From the NCBI RefSeq assembly GCF_905475465.1, contig NC_062248.1:4092001-4156000 (forward strand): DNA of 64,000 nucleotides, in the 5' to 3' direction. This DNA comes from Pieris napi. Its lineage: Eukaryota > Arthropoda > Insecta > Lepidoptera > Pieridae. Shown piece by piece: positions 34,416-45,495 of the stretch (its first letter is position 1; every line of letters starts with the position of its first letter). The notes under the pieces were generated by a model. The model did no database searches, was not told the DNA's origin, and worked only from the letters and a program-made list of their open reading frames with translations. The translations under genes and the position numbers were made by a program.

Positions 34416-35717
34416 ATGACTGTAGTTGTCAATCCAGCGAGGACGGAGGAGGAAGATATCGGGACTCCTATTCCCCCTCACGCTCACCCATTGGATTTAC
34501 CCTTGGCTTCAACACCTGATGATTCTATGATCAGTCCTGAATATCTCGATTATATCAGTCCCACTTCTGATATAATAGAAAATGACAGCATAGAAAATTC
34601 TCCTGAATCTCCTCCTAACTTATACGATGATGAAACTCAGAGTGACATTGTATTTGTAGCTGGTATAAATGACGACACATATCGCTTCCCTGGTCATCGG
34701 CGAGTCCTGGCTGCAACCAGTCCTGTCTTCGCAGCTCTACTATCAGCTAAAACCGACGTCATAGTGGTCGATTATATTGACCACAGAGGATTTGAGAATC
34801 TACTCAGATACTATTATTGTGAGCCGACACAACTAACAACTGTACACACAGCTAGATCAACACTCGACGCTGCTTACAAGTTTTTATGTCCTCAACTTAC
34901 TGAACGATGTGCACGCAAGTTAGACGAAATGTTGGACGCAGAAGTTGCACTGGATATTATACGAGACATGCGATACATGTGCGCTAAATTGCCAGGTGCC
35001 GCTTCTGCACCACCCTTGCCTGCCTTGACGGACGATAGAGCGGCTCGATCGCTAGCCCAATGTGCGAGTTTCTGTGACATGTTAGCGCATAACACTCTCC
35101 TTGTATTGGACGCTAACGCTGATGCTGCACTTCAACATGAGAAACTTGAAGATCTTACATACGAAGACCTGGCGCTGGTTGTTAAACGTGACACTCTCAG
35201 AGTATCGAATGAACTGATTCTGATAGAAGCTTTATCACGCTGGAGTACATCTATATGCAAAAAATACAAACGAGAGTTGACGCCTGCCAATAAACGAGCT
35301 GCTTTAGGAGAGCTGTCATATTGCCCTCGATATCTGCTTCTTCAAGGCGATGAATTGGAACGTGCTTTCGGGTTTGAGTTGTTAGAGCCAATTGAAAGAG
35401 CTTTGGTATTGGCGCGAGCGAGGAAATTATCAGCACCAATTCCTGTCGGAGCGCATCAGGAGAATTTACTTCGCCGTTGGGCCCGACCGCGACCAAAGGA
35501 TCCGGCGGCAGCCCCCGTGAGGCTTAGTCCTCGTTCTGAACCAGAGCCTGTAGAACCACAACCCACAAAGCTCTGTGGTCGACGTCCGAAACGTCTTAAA
35601 CACCCAAAATACCACGTAGACGATCCAAACCTTTACAATACTTATAAAAACCAAAAAGGGTGTTGCGCAAAATTTACTGATGGATTAATCCGAGCATTTA
35701 TTTGTTTATTTGATTGA
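34416..35717 (+). CDS. BTB-BACK domain protein
   Basis: 433 residues in one coding exon. An acceptor (gtttttttttcag, 34381-34393) lies 22 bases before the ATG, so a non-coding exon lies upstream, probably at 19.8-20.0 kb. Residues 1-72 are acidic and Pro-rich. A BTB domain covers about 75-172 (SDIVFVAG, FPGHRRVLAATSPVFAALL, GFENLLRYYYCE, LDAAYKFLCPQLTERCARKL). A BACK-like helical region covers about 243-335 (LEDLTYEDLALVVKRDTLRV, EALSRWSTS, LSYCPRYLL). There are no Kelch repeats and no PHR domain, so it is like BTBD1/2/3/6 in its front half only. The tail is basic, then ends KGCCAKFTDGLIRAFICLFD. Related proteins are often Cullin-3 adaptors, which I infer rather than see. Codon use is more GC-rich than the surroundings. 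A second copy of the locus downstream has lost this gene. Confidence 0.95.
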   Translation: MTVVVNPARTEEEDIGTPIPPHAHPLDLPLASTPDDSMISPEYLDYISPTSDIIENDSIENSPESPPNLYDDETQSDIVFVAGINDDTYRFPGHRRVLAATSPVFAALLSAKTDVIVVDYIDHRGFENLLRYYYCEPTQLTTVHTARSTLDAAYKFLCPQLTERCARKLDEMLDAEVALDIIRDMRYMCAKLPGAASAPPLPALTDDRAARSLAQCASFCDMLAHNTLLVLDANADAALQHEKLEDLTYEDLALVVKRDTLRVSNELILIEALSRWSTSICKKYKRELTPANKRAALGELSYCPRYLLLQGDELERAFGFELLEPIERALVLARARKLSAPIPVGAHQENLLRRWARPRPKDPAAAPVRLSPRSEPEPVEPQPTKLCGRRPKRLKHPKYHVDDPNLYNTYKNQKGCCAKFTDGLIRAFICLFD

Positions 35718-37660
35718 AAATTTACAATTAAATTTTTGTGAGTTTACAATTCAATGTGTAGCTATTGAAATGAGTAGAGTTAAAGAAAGTGGTAATAACC
35801 AAATCTATGTAGTAAACTAAACTAATAAAATTTAATATTGGTAGGATATAGTAACTTCTAGTGCAAAACTATTTTTGTACTTTGTAAAAATACTTGACAT
35901 TTCTAACCTCCAACGTAGAGAAAGTACCAGATTAGAATAAAATATTTTTGCCTCTTATCTCACAATAAAACCTCAGGTTTTAAATTATATATCATACATT
36001 ATGCCTCTGTATGCTTTAAAAGCGTAAAATCTTTATAGAAAAAAAAAATATTTGAGAAAACATTGTATTTCCCGTTTGTATACGTTATATTATCGTAAAT
36101 TAAGGCATAACTGTATGCTATATTGAGTTAGACAATTTTTAAAACCACAAGAAATACCAATTGTAGAACAATTTGGGTTATTTCGTTTAATGAATTTTTA
36201 AAAAGATAATTTGATTATTATTAAAACGATAATGCACAAAGCTTTGAGCGAATGCCTGTTTAAAATGTTAATAAATTATGAAAATTTTATTGCATTTAAC
36301 AACGATTATAGTTAAGAATTTTGTTGCTAGTACATTCTTATTGTTTTTCATTGATGTTAATTCTGATTTGTATTAATAATTATAATTGTTTTCATGAAAA
36401 TTCGACGGGACATAATTAGTTATTAGTCGTGGATAAGCAAGCAAGCAAACGAATGTATACATTTAGTAAATTTACGATTTCCTAAATAGCAAAACACACA
36501 CAGTTTTCACACAACTCGCTTTAACTTAAGCCTGCATCGGTACTCTGTAACTTCCAATAACGACAGTGATACCGAATCCTACGTTTTCGAATGCAATTTC
36601 GATAGTCCTCTTAATAACCGCTGATCACGTAACCTTGGGATAGCAAAAACATTATTGTTATCGGAATCGATGTCGATTCTCTATCGGAAGTTACAGAGGA
36701 AGGGCCCTGTTATCAACGCATACATTCTACGTCTCGTAACACAACTTATTTGTATATAGAAGTCGGGTTTTAATACGTCAGAATTCACACACTCTTACAT
36801 ATGGACGCAATTTTTGTGTTTAAATAATTTTGCTTGAAAACTATAAATAGCGATACTGTATTGTGATGAATTAGAATTTATTTCTTCCCATTAATTGTTT
36901 GCTAGTCGTATTATAAGTACATTGTTATTGTTTATTAGATTAATTATACTGATTTAGTTTTGTACGGTGCTTCGATTTCTTTAGCAGCTTCTCGTATACA
37001 TAGTGCCATAGGTAATTATGATTTGTGTAAATAGATTATTTAATTGATGACCTCAGATTTTCCTACGACAATTATAAAAATTCTTTCATTTCTACTAAGT
37101 ATATAACAGCTGCTCTTTATTAGGTGTAATTAATAAATTTTCTTGTATCTTTATTGTAATTACTGCCAAATCTAGATGTTAAATGTACTATAATTTCAGA
37201 CCATTCATAAAAACTTATTCAGTCTTAATGTTTTAACAAAACATTGTTATGTTTAATTGTGTTTCGGCTATGATGAAGAGTTGTACCCAATTTCGATATG
37301 GCTATTTTAATATCCGTAGAATTTGGATGTTGTAGCCGCTTTAGATACTATTCCTAATCCTAGTTAATAGATCGGTTCAGGACTTTATTTAAAACAATGT
37401 AATGGTGGTATCAGCCTATACACAATTTGTCTAAAGAGTACTTTGGTTAATAAGACTGTTTTTGTTTTTTATGAACAAGGAAGTAAATTAATACGCAATG
37501 CGTAGAGCATTTATGTTACCAGTGTATCTACAATTAAATTGTACTTATAGATAAGTTTATTAGAAATTATTTGCATTAAATGTAATCAAATGTAGATGGA
37601 ATGTGTTCAGCTAAGAGCTGATGGATTTTAAATAAAGATTTGATGTTATTTATTTATTTT
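35718..37660 (+). other. Probable 3' UTR of the BTB-BACK gene
   Basis: No frame of note occurs in these 1.9 kb. AATAAA at 37631-37636 is a good candidate for the 3' end; it lies next to hexamers of the opposite-strand gene. An inverted pair CTCTGTAACTTCC and GGAAGTTACAGAG (about 36543 and 36690) could fold. The last part (from 36827) is duplicated at 40658. Confidence 0.5.
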
Positions 37661-37685
37661 TATGACGATGAAATAATAGGAATCA

Positions 37686-37886
37686 TCAATAGTTTTGATA
37701 TGAATTAACTTTCATAAATGAGTTGTGCGATTGGAAACTCGAAGCTTCACTCACGACCAGAATACTTTCTAGCTTTTCAACTCTTTCAACCATATTACAA
37801 AGCACATCTTCAGCTGTTTGTAAATCTTGCCGAAGCATCGTGATAGTGTCTTTCAAATCTAGCATCGTATTTATCTTTGAATTGAC
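37686..37886 (-). pseudogene. 5'-truncated copy of the coiled-coil gene
   Basis: The C-terminal half of the gene at 41517-41942 is present from SKINTMLDLKDTITMLRQDL to the stop. At 37886/37887 the sequence switches to LINE-related sequence of flank A', so the start and first 80 or so residues are missing. It is the duplication junction and probably not a working gene. Confidence 0.88.
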
Positions 37887-37899
37887 AGTCAACGCCTCG

Positions 37900-40657
37900 C
37901 ATTGCGAGAGGGCTCGCGAGTGCGTTGCCGGCTCTTTTCTTGTAGGACTCTAAGTTGTTCTGGTTGCAACTGGATTATTCATTAACTATCTCCCGCCTAC
38001 TCCTTCCTACCTGTAGATTTCGTGTATTAAGGCAAGATTTTTTGCGACTTCTTCAATAATAAAATGGTTATATTTCAGTCAATTAACCTAAAATCATAAT
38101 GAACCTAAAGCCTATTCGGTAACACTATATTATTCATATTAGTGAAAATTGTACGAAATTGTTTTTGTGTGTATCCTGTACACAGCGGCATTTGGCATTC
38201 TGATAAACAATAAACTACAAGCTCCCTACTTATCAGAATGCCAAATCGTAAAATGACTGCTTCACGACTGATTTGAGCGCAACCGCCGCTGCGAAAACCG
38301 CTGTGACAGTTCGAAAAGTGAATCACAGAATCGCAAGGCTGGACCTATATGTTAGGATTAATAGAAACCTCACAAATGTAGAAACGTTATTAACCCACTT
38401 AAGGTGTGTAAAATCCTTTTTTAAGAGTATGTTAGTTAGAGTGTATGAGGGTTAATATAACCGTAAACAAGTCGATATAAATTTTGACATACATATTTAC
38501 TTATTGTAGTAGTCCAATTTCTTCTATAATCAGAATATAATGTCATTCATTTAGATAAACTAGTACGCAAAACATTAAAAGTATTGATCTTTCAACTTAA
38601 ATTAACTTTACAAGTTGTTAATAAGTAATAATAATAATAATCTTTATTTATTTTCTCACAAAAACTTCATACATAGATCAAAATATAAAGCAACAGTTAT
38701 TTATTATTATAAATAATTTTCTTCTATTGAAGGAAATGCTTCTTGTGTGAGACTGATACCTATTAGGGTACCTGTGTTATCAGGCCATTATTAAATAAGT
38801 GTATAAAGTTTTTCAATAAAACTACTTATCATTTTGTAATAAGTTTTAATTGATCTCTATAAAAGCTAAGTTAAATTCGCATCAAGAAGAAATCCTAAAA
38901 CATTACCACACCAATAAGATATGCGGCGATAAAATTAAACGTGTTCAGTCCTAATGGACTTTGAGAATGCTTTAATGTTTTCGCAACATAGTGCCACGGT
39001 GCGTGGATTAAGCTAAATATAGGCCAAATTTAGTTCAACGTTATAAATGTACTATATGTACTTTGACTATGTGTACGAGTATAGTGGAGCATCATAATGA
39101 ACCCTTGTTGTAATATAAGGTGTCAGTTCAATGGTGATTAATAATAATAATAAAAGACCATGCTTTGCAATAAATTCATTTCCATTGAATTTATTGCAAA
39201 GAACTTGAGACTTCGAAGCATATATTATGCATGCTATATATCTTATATCCTAGCAACATTCAGTACCGTCGATAGGAACCCCTTCACGGGTAAAGACCTC
39301 CGCCAGCATTTTCCAATTATCTCCGTCCATGGCTATCTTTCTCCATTTGCTTCCTGCTACCGCTTTTCTTCTATCCACTTTTTTTTGGGGCGTCTTCCAC
39401 TCCTCATTCCCCTTGGTCTTTAAGCCGTTTAAGCCGGGTTAATTCGGTCGTAGCATGATTATATGTATATTATTGAGCATTACGATTAATGAAACTATTT
39501 AATACAAACATGATTTGCGTTGTCTCCTAAAGAATCTTTTCATAATTATCTTAAATCGTTTGATGTCGTGCGCGAGGCACTTCCTTTCTGGGATGCGGAA
39601 TAAGCTAAGCCATAGAGACGGTTGATAATATTTGTATACCGCTTCCTAAAATAGATAGATATTTATAGTATATAAATAAGTAGACACATAATAACATATT
39701 TATATGCGCTCATTTTAAAATGATTGTTTCCGTATATTGCAGCATCAAATATTTCAGCGACGCCCTAAATTATTGTGAATGCGGAAATTTAGTTCAGAAT
39801 TATTTGAAAAAAGAATTTTTATTAGGCGAGATGTAAATCATTCTAAACTGGGTTTCCAGTTAAACAATGAGACAGACATGTTTTTTACTGATTCCTTGGA
39901 TTCTCAAGGTCTCCAAGACCTCGGAATCATTTTAGAGGAGTAGGAGTAATAGGGACACATACATACAGGCATGATGCACATATATTCCAGGTCTGTTACA
40001 GATTTATTATTTGATATACCCAGAAAAAAACTAATTCCGACTGGTTTTAATTTTAATAAACAAAGCGCCATTGAGCCACGGAATATCGAGGTATGCACAC
40101 GTTATTATTAGGGCGCAAGTATATTATTGTTAGCTGATTCTGAGAGCAGTGACGCATCGCATGTGCAAATGCACTATATTTCGTTTCACATTGAATGACC
40201 TGGTAAATGCACTCAATTATAAAAAATAGCTTCTCGAAACTCCAAAGCTGCAGAGCTAAAAGTAACCACTATAATATACGTATATATAATAGCTATAGAA
40301 TTTCATTTTGCAAATTAAATGAGCGATTTTATTTGAGGCTTACGATAACAAGACTTACTTTTATATATTTTTTTAATACCTACATGTGACATTATGATCT
40401 AGATCCATTAAAACTAATATGTAATTTATATTATATATTTTAAGAAATATATCTTAACTAGTAGACCGGCTAAGCGTTGCTGTGGCTAAGGTTTTTATTA
40501 TATTACAAAGTAGTAAACTATTCAAGGGAAACGGTAGGAGAACACCAGTCATGGGGACCACCATGCTTTATGGTGGTTATAAATTGTAGAAACGTTGAAA
40601 GAATTATGTGAAACGTTGGTGCTTTTAACACAGCGCCATCTGTTAGAATTGTAACTA
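37900..40657. repeat. Duplicated flank A' (second copy)
   Basis: It repeats 30915-33547 in the same order. It contains an RTE-like LINE end (minus, about 38625-39430) and a truncated Helitron-like element (40470-40657). It has small insertions relative to A (for example about 38006-38036 and 39960-40045) and an inverted interior at about 38190-38330. Confidence 0.9.
38625..39430 (-). mobile_element. RTE-like LINE, 3' part (duplicated copy)
   Basis: This is the second copy of the element at 31617-32420, with the same truncated ends. It arose by the segmental duplication, not by a separate insertion. Confidence 0.7.
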
Positions 40658-41717
40658 ATTTTGCTTGAAAACTATAAATAGCGATACTGTATTGTGATGA
40701 ATTAGAATTTATTTCTTCCCATTAATTGTTTGCTAGTCGTATTATAAGTACATTGTTATTGTTTATTAGATTAATTATACTGATTTAGTTTTGTACGGTG
40801 CTTCGATTTCTTTAGCAGCTTCTCGTATACATAGTGCCATAGGTAATTATGATTTGTGTAAATAGATTATTTAATTGATGACCTCAGATTTTCCTACGAC
40901 AATTATAAAAATTCTTTCATTTCTACTAAGTATATAACAGCTGCTCTTTATTAGGTGTAATTAATAAATTTTCTTGTATCTTTATTGTAATTACTGCCAA
41001 ATCTAGATGTTAAATGTACTATAATTTCAGACCATTCATAAAAACTTATTCAGTCTTAATGTTTTAACAAAACATTGTTATGTTTAATTGTGTTTCGGCT
41101 ATGATGAAGAGTTGTACCCAATTTCGATATGGCTATTTTAATATCCGTAGAATTTGGATGTTGTAGCCGCTTTAGATACTATTCCTAATCCTAGTTAATA
41201 GATCGGTTCAGGACTTTATTTAAAACAATGTAATGGTGGTATCAGCCTATACACAATTTGTCTAAAGAGTACTTTGGTTAATAAGACTGTTTTTGTTTTT
41301 TATGAACAAGGAAGTAAATTAATACGCAATGCGTAGAGCATTTATGTTACCAGTGTATCTACAATTAAATTGTACTTATAGATAAGTTTATTAGAAATTA
41401 TTTGCATTAAATGTAATCAAATGTAGATGGAATGTGTTCAGCTAAGAGCTGATGGATTTTAAATAAAGATTTGATGTTATTTATTTATTTTTATGACGAT
41501 GAAATAATAGGAATCATCAATAGTTTTGATATGAATTAACTTTCATAAATGAGTTGTGCGATTGGAAACTCGAAGCTTCACTCACGACCAGAATACTTTC
41601 TAGCTTTTCAACTCTTTCAACCATATTACAAAGCACATCTTCAGCTGTTTGTAAATCTTGCCGAAGCATCGTGATAGTGTCTTTCAAATCTAGCATCGTA
41701 TTTATCTTTGAATTGAC
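40658..41717. repeat. Duplicated flank B' (identical to 36827-37886)
   Basis: Both copies are 1,060 bases and I found no difference in the parts compared. It holds the end of the BTB 3' UTR (AATAAA at about 41462) and the 3' half of the coiled-coil gene. In this copy no BTB coding sequence precedes it: A' is joined directly at 40657/40658. Confidence 0.92.
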
Positions 41718-41942
41718 CTTATCAAATTTCTCATCTATTTTAATACGGGCCGTCTGTGTGTCATCCACTTCTTTATTTATCCGCGAAGTTATTGCATTTT
41801 TAAGTTCCTTGAATTTTCTGTCGAACACATTAGTCTCTTTATTTTCTTTGCAGGCTTTTTCTCCTGTGTTTGTTGATAATGTACGATATTTGTAACCAGT
41901 AGTTCGGGTTGTGTAACAACTCTTGTGGAAAATATCCGACAT
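41517..41942 (-). CDS. Small coiled-coil protein, unrecognised family
   Basis: 141 residues in one exon from an ATG at 41942. The first 30 residues are rich in Ser, Thr, Lys and Tyr. From about residue 38 a heptad-like helix runs through KFKELKNAITSRINKEV, IDEKFDKVNSKINTMLDLKD and LQTAEDVLCNMVERVEKLES. The end is polar (NSFMKVNSYQNY). No enzyme motif, signal peptide or membrane span is visible. I do not recognise the family; a subunit of a coiled-coil assembly is only a guess. It converges on the BTB gene, and minus-strand AATAAA hexamers lie about 28-38 bases after its stop. A 5'-truncated copy is at 37686-37886. Confidence 0.75.
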   Translation of the reverse strand: MSDIFHKSCYTTRTTGYKYRTLSTNTGEKACKENKETNVFDRKFKELKNAITSRINKEVDDTQTARIKIDEKFDKVNSKINTMLDLKDTITMLRQDLQTAEDVLCNMVERVEKLESILVVSEASSFQSHNSFMKVNSYQNY

Positions 41943-42424
41943 TATTGATCCTTGGTTATTTAATTATTGAATTTATTCAGTGGTTTTTTTATTAAATGCA
42001 ATTACGCATTTAATAATTTTATATCAGTTTTCATCGTCTTTTATGACATTGCAAGCTAAATCAATTACCATAAGAAATATAGATACACATTGACAAATAT
42101 GACACAGCCCAGGAACCTGTGGAGTAACATCAAAAAATCTGACAAAGGAAGCTGTTCTGGATACTGAGAGAAAAATATCAGAATGATTGTAGAGTTTAAA
42201 GTTGAGTTGTTGTGTTGACCAATGTTTTTATTACTTTTATTTCAAAGGAATTGAAAATACAACAGATTCTAAGATTAATATTTAAATAAATTGTCTAAAA
42301 CATATCATAAATTAAAAAATATCTTGTTATAGCTTTACTAAAGACCAAAAATAATACTGTAAAAAACGGAAAATTAATTAAATTCTTCTGCAATGTTCTG
42401 TGAACAAGCAACCATTACAAATTT

Positions 42425-42730
42425 AGGTAGTCCTACACATACCCGGTAGATGTCACTAAAATTAAAAGTAGACGAAATAAATTTCATAAGACGTAATTTC
42501 ACAAGTTTTTAATTTATTGATAGGTATTAAACATCTTTGCTAAATAGAAAGCAATTAAATTAATAGTAATATAACAATTATTATTTATTTTTAGCGCCAC
42601 CTATATAATTAGCATATAGTAATTTTATAATAAAAACTAAGTTCTGCCCTGAAGTCGAATCATACTGTCGCAATTTATTGTAGTTCCACGCATATTCGGT
42701 AGATGTCACTAAAATACAACAAATTTATAT
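42425..42730. repeat. Direct repeat of about 40 bases, two units
   Basis: CGGTAGATGTCACTAAAAT occurs at about 42447 and 42691, each preceded by a TAGT-CC-AC-CATA-like stretch. It may be the edges of a small unclassified element. Confidence 0.45.
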
Positions 42731-42934
42731 CTCAGAAGGTGATGTTTACAATTTGTACTTAAATGACTTTAGAAAAGGAATAAAGATGGCAGGAGTCATA
42801 AAAAAGAAGATTTCACTGAAAATATAGTTTTGAAATTACTTACGTACTTTATGGTTTACTTCATGGTTGTACCCTAGCGCATAATACCGTATTAGGTTGA
42901 TTTGCGATGTTTATTCTCATTTATTTTGCATTCT

Positions 42935-43345
42935 ACGTAGTTCGATTCGAATCGTCTACAGCCAGACACGCCAAGTGGCTTGATCCCTTAGCGTTGCGTA
43001 GAGATGTGGGGTCTCTCTGCATCTTCTACCGCATTTACCACAGAGAGTGTTCAGAGGAGTTGTTCGGATTAAGACATGCAGAGAGAATACGATATTACAA
43101 CCGTATCCCTAACATCGGTAGTTCCACAACTGAGCGCTTTTAAAGGCAGTTTTAGCCCCGCACCACTATGTATAACAAGCTGCCCTCTGAAGTTTTTCCG
43201 AACTAATTTGACTTAGGGTCCTTCAAGAAAAGACCAATTAAAGGCCGGCAACGCACTTAAGAGGCTTCTGGCGGGGTGGCTATGGACGGCGGAGTCACCT
43301 AACATCAGGTGAACCTCCTGCCCGTTTGCGCCCTTTAAAAACACT
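42935..43345 (+). mobile_element. jockey/CR1-like LINE 3' end, longest copy
   Basis: It encodes ARHAKWLDPLALRRDVGSLC followed by IFYRIYHRECSEELFGL, the conserved C-terminus of ORF2 in this LINE group. A rearranged stretch follows, then STTERF, and the 3' end AACATCAGGTGAACCTCCTG. It identifies the other fragments of the family. Confidence 0.85.
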
Positions 43346-44097
43346 AAGTTAGTAATAGTACACTAAGTTACCTTCCATTCTAGTCAACATAATATTACTT
43401 ATAGTTATTGAGTCAATCTATGTTATCGCTATAAGAATGTAACTAAGCGGCATTCAAAAAATTAGACGTACTTCAAAGACGTTTTTCAATAATTACTGTC
43501 TGTTTTTTTTACAAATAATGAATTGTCCACGTGTTAAAGAAAGCGGGCGGCGTCGGGAACAACAGAATTCACAAAGATCCCACTTCACAACACAATAGAC
43601 ATTCATAAACAATAATTTAAAATCGGGAACAGACACGGGACGATTTTTTTTAAATCTATTGTGTTTGGGACAATGCGTCTAGCAGGTTACCGCGTAAATT
43701 TATTTTTGATGAAGTGCAAAAGTTAATTTTTTTGGTCACAACTTACATGTGGGCCCAATATGTTCATTGTAACATTCGTTGGTGTGTGAATCTTTTCGCT
43801 TTTTTTTCGTTCTGTTCCCACAATGTGTTCTTATGATTTATTGTTAGATTGGCATATTGAATATTGAATTATAAATAACAGTAATCTAAATAAATATTAT
43901 AAAATCAATGCATTACGTGTTATATGTGTAATCTATTTCGAAACTATGTCGCACCTTACTGCAAAACAAATGAAAGTACGTATATATTGTTACTTTTAAG
44001 TTGAGACTTCAAAGACTGCCTATTTGGTTAATCAAACAAAAATACACTTCTGAAATAATAAATATGTAGAATCAAAGTTAGTATTTCCGAACCAATT

Positions 44098-44335
44098 GTT
44101 AAACTTTAAATTCGACTCGTATCACTTCGAAGTCCGTCGTTCCACAAGTGAGCGTTTTTTAAGGCAGTTTTTGCCTCACACCACCACTATGTGGACGTTT
44201 AGCCTCGACTTACGGTCCTTCAAGAAAAGACCGTACACATTCTTAAAAGACCGCCAACGCACGTGCGAGCCTTCTTGCACTGTCCATGGGCTATCACTTA
44301 ACAATTGGTGAGCCTCCTGCCTGTTTGCCCCCTGT
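44098..44335 (+). mobile_element. jockey/CR1-like LINE 3' fragment
   Basis: It encodes VRRSTSERFLRQFLPHTTTM and FKKRPYTFLKDRQRTCEP, then the non-coding end GGTGAGCCTCCTGCCTGTTT. An internal deletion removes the segment between TTMW and the serine-rich part. Confidence 0.8.
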
Positions 44336-45002
44336 CCTAGTGAATTAAAAGTAACTACTAGCTATGCGCAAGGAGTGTAAAGGTCATTCCAAAATCCTAT
44401 TTATATAAACCTTTATGAAGCCTGTTCGTGACACCCTTTTCTCTCTTAGATAAGTAAAATTAAAAGCATTTAATAAGTATGTATTTCTTTTTTGACGTTC
44501 ATAAGTGTACACTTAAGTGTACTTACGTCTATATGAATAAATGATTTTGTTTTTTTTGATAAACGCTCGAACTTAAAGCCCAATTTTAAGTACCCATGTT
44601 AATTATTTATTAAATACTATTCAGTCAATGGATACCTAATATTCCTTTAAACCATGACTAAATTTCAGATCTCCCGCTACGTGCCATTGTTAATATTTTA
44701 ACAACCTCTCGAAGGCGCAGGTAGAATCCATATAATAGATACTTGAAAATCAATTGTGTCGCCATTGAAAGTTAAGCGCCACCTAGACAATTCACATTTT
44801 TTCGTAATTTCGTAGTAACGACAAACAGGTTCGGCAGGTAGAATTCTTTGGAGCAAAAAGGTAATCCCCAAATTCTGTGAATTATTGTCAAGTGTTTAAT
44901 CTGTTATAGCGGTTATCAGTTTCACTTAAATGTTTTTTTATTCTACATTTATCAACATATTTATTCATCTATATCGAAAATTAAAAATGGATTTTATGGA
45001 GT

Positions 45003-45270
45003 GTTTTTTTTTATTTTTTTTTTATTAAAGACAATCCACACCAATTGACCTAGTCCCATGCTAAGCTGGTGAAGCTTGTGTTATAGGTACTAGGCAACGG
45101 ATATACATACATATTATAGATAGATAAACATATAAATACATATTTAAACACCCAAGACCTAAGCACAACACCAAATGCTCATCACATCGATGTTCGTCTC
45201 AACCGGGGATCGAACCCGGGACCCATGGATTCGCAGTCAGGGGAACTAACCACTAGACCAATGAGTCGTC
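45003..45270 (-). repeat. tRNA-derived SINE, second family
   Basis: Near copy of 29218-29472 in the same orientation, with B box GGTTCGATCCCCGG on the minus strand and a poly-A/T end at about 45008-45027. Confidence 0.88.
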
Positions 45271-45407
45271 ATATTTACTAAATAACACTAAATAAAGCCT
45301 TTATTATCCGACCGTTGATTTTTTTGTTGTTTAGTTGTAACAAATGACAAATAATTGGTAAGAAAAAACAATTGATAACTTTTTTTAGCAACCAGTTACA
45401 TGGTCAG

Positions 45408-45495
45408 GTTGTAATCTGACATAGTCTCTCCTATTTTAGCCCATTCTGCTCTGTCCTGGGCCAGCCTGCTGCATCTCTTCAGCAGAACAGCTGCC
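45408..45495 (-). mobile_element. RTE-like LINE C-terminal fragment
   Basis: The minus strand reads KRCSRLAQDRAEWAKIGETM then SDYNLTM and a stop. This matches the -DR--W--L/IGE- pattern at the end of RTE-type proteins. Confidence 0.6.

Noticed and set aside
34892..35654. Minus-strand frames inside the BTB gene
   Set aside because: Shadows of the GC-rich BTB coding frame.
31155..38455. Repeated frames with RIARLDLYVRINRNLTNVE as a gene pair
   Set aside because: They lie on both sides of the inverted segment, differ in their N-terminal parts, and have no conserved start; probably chance frames in repeat DNA.
33013..40389. Repeated small frame (33013-33279 and 40207-40389) as a duplicated gene
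   Set aside because: It lies in the non-coding duplicated flank and has no domain; it is repeated only because the flank is.
41554..41895. Plus-strand frame opposite the coiled-coil gene
   Set aside because: Serine-rich shadow typical of the complement of a Glu/Lys-rich helix.
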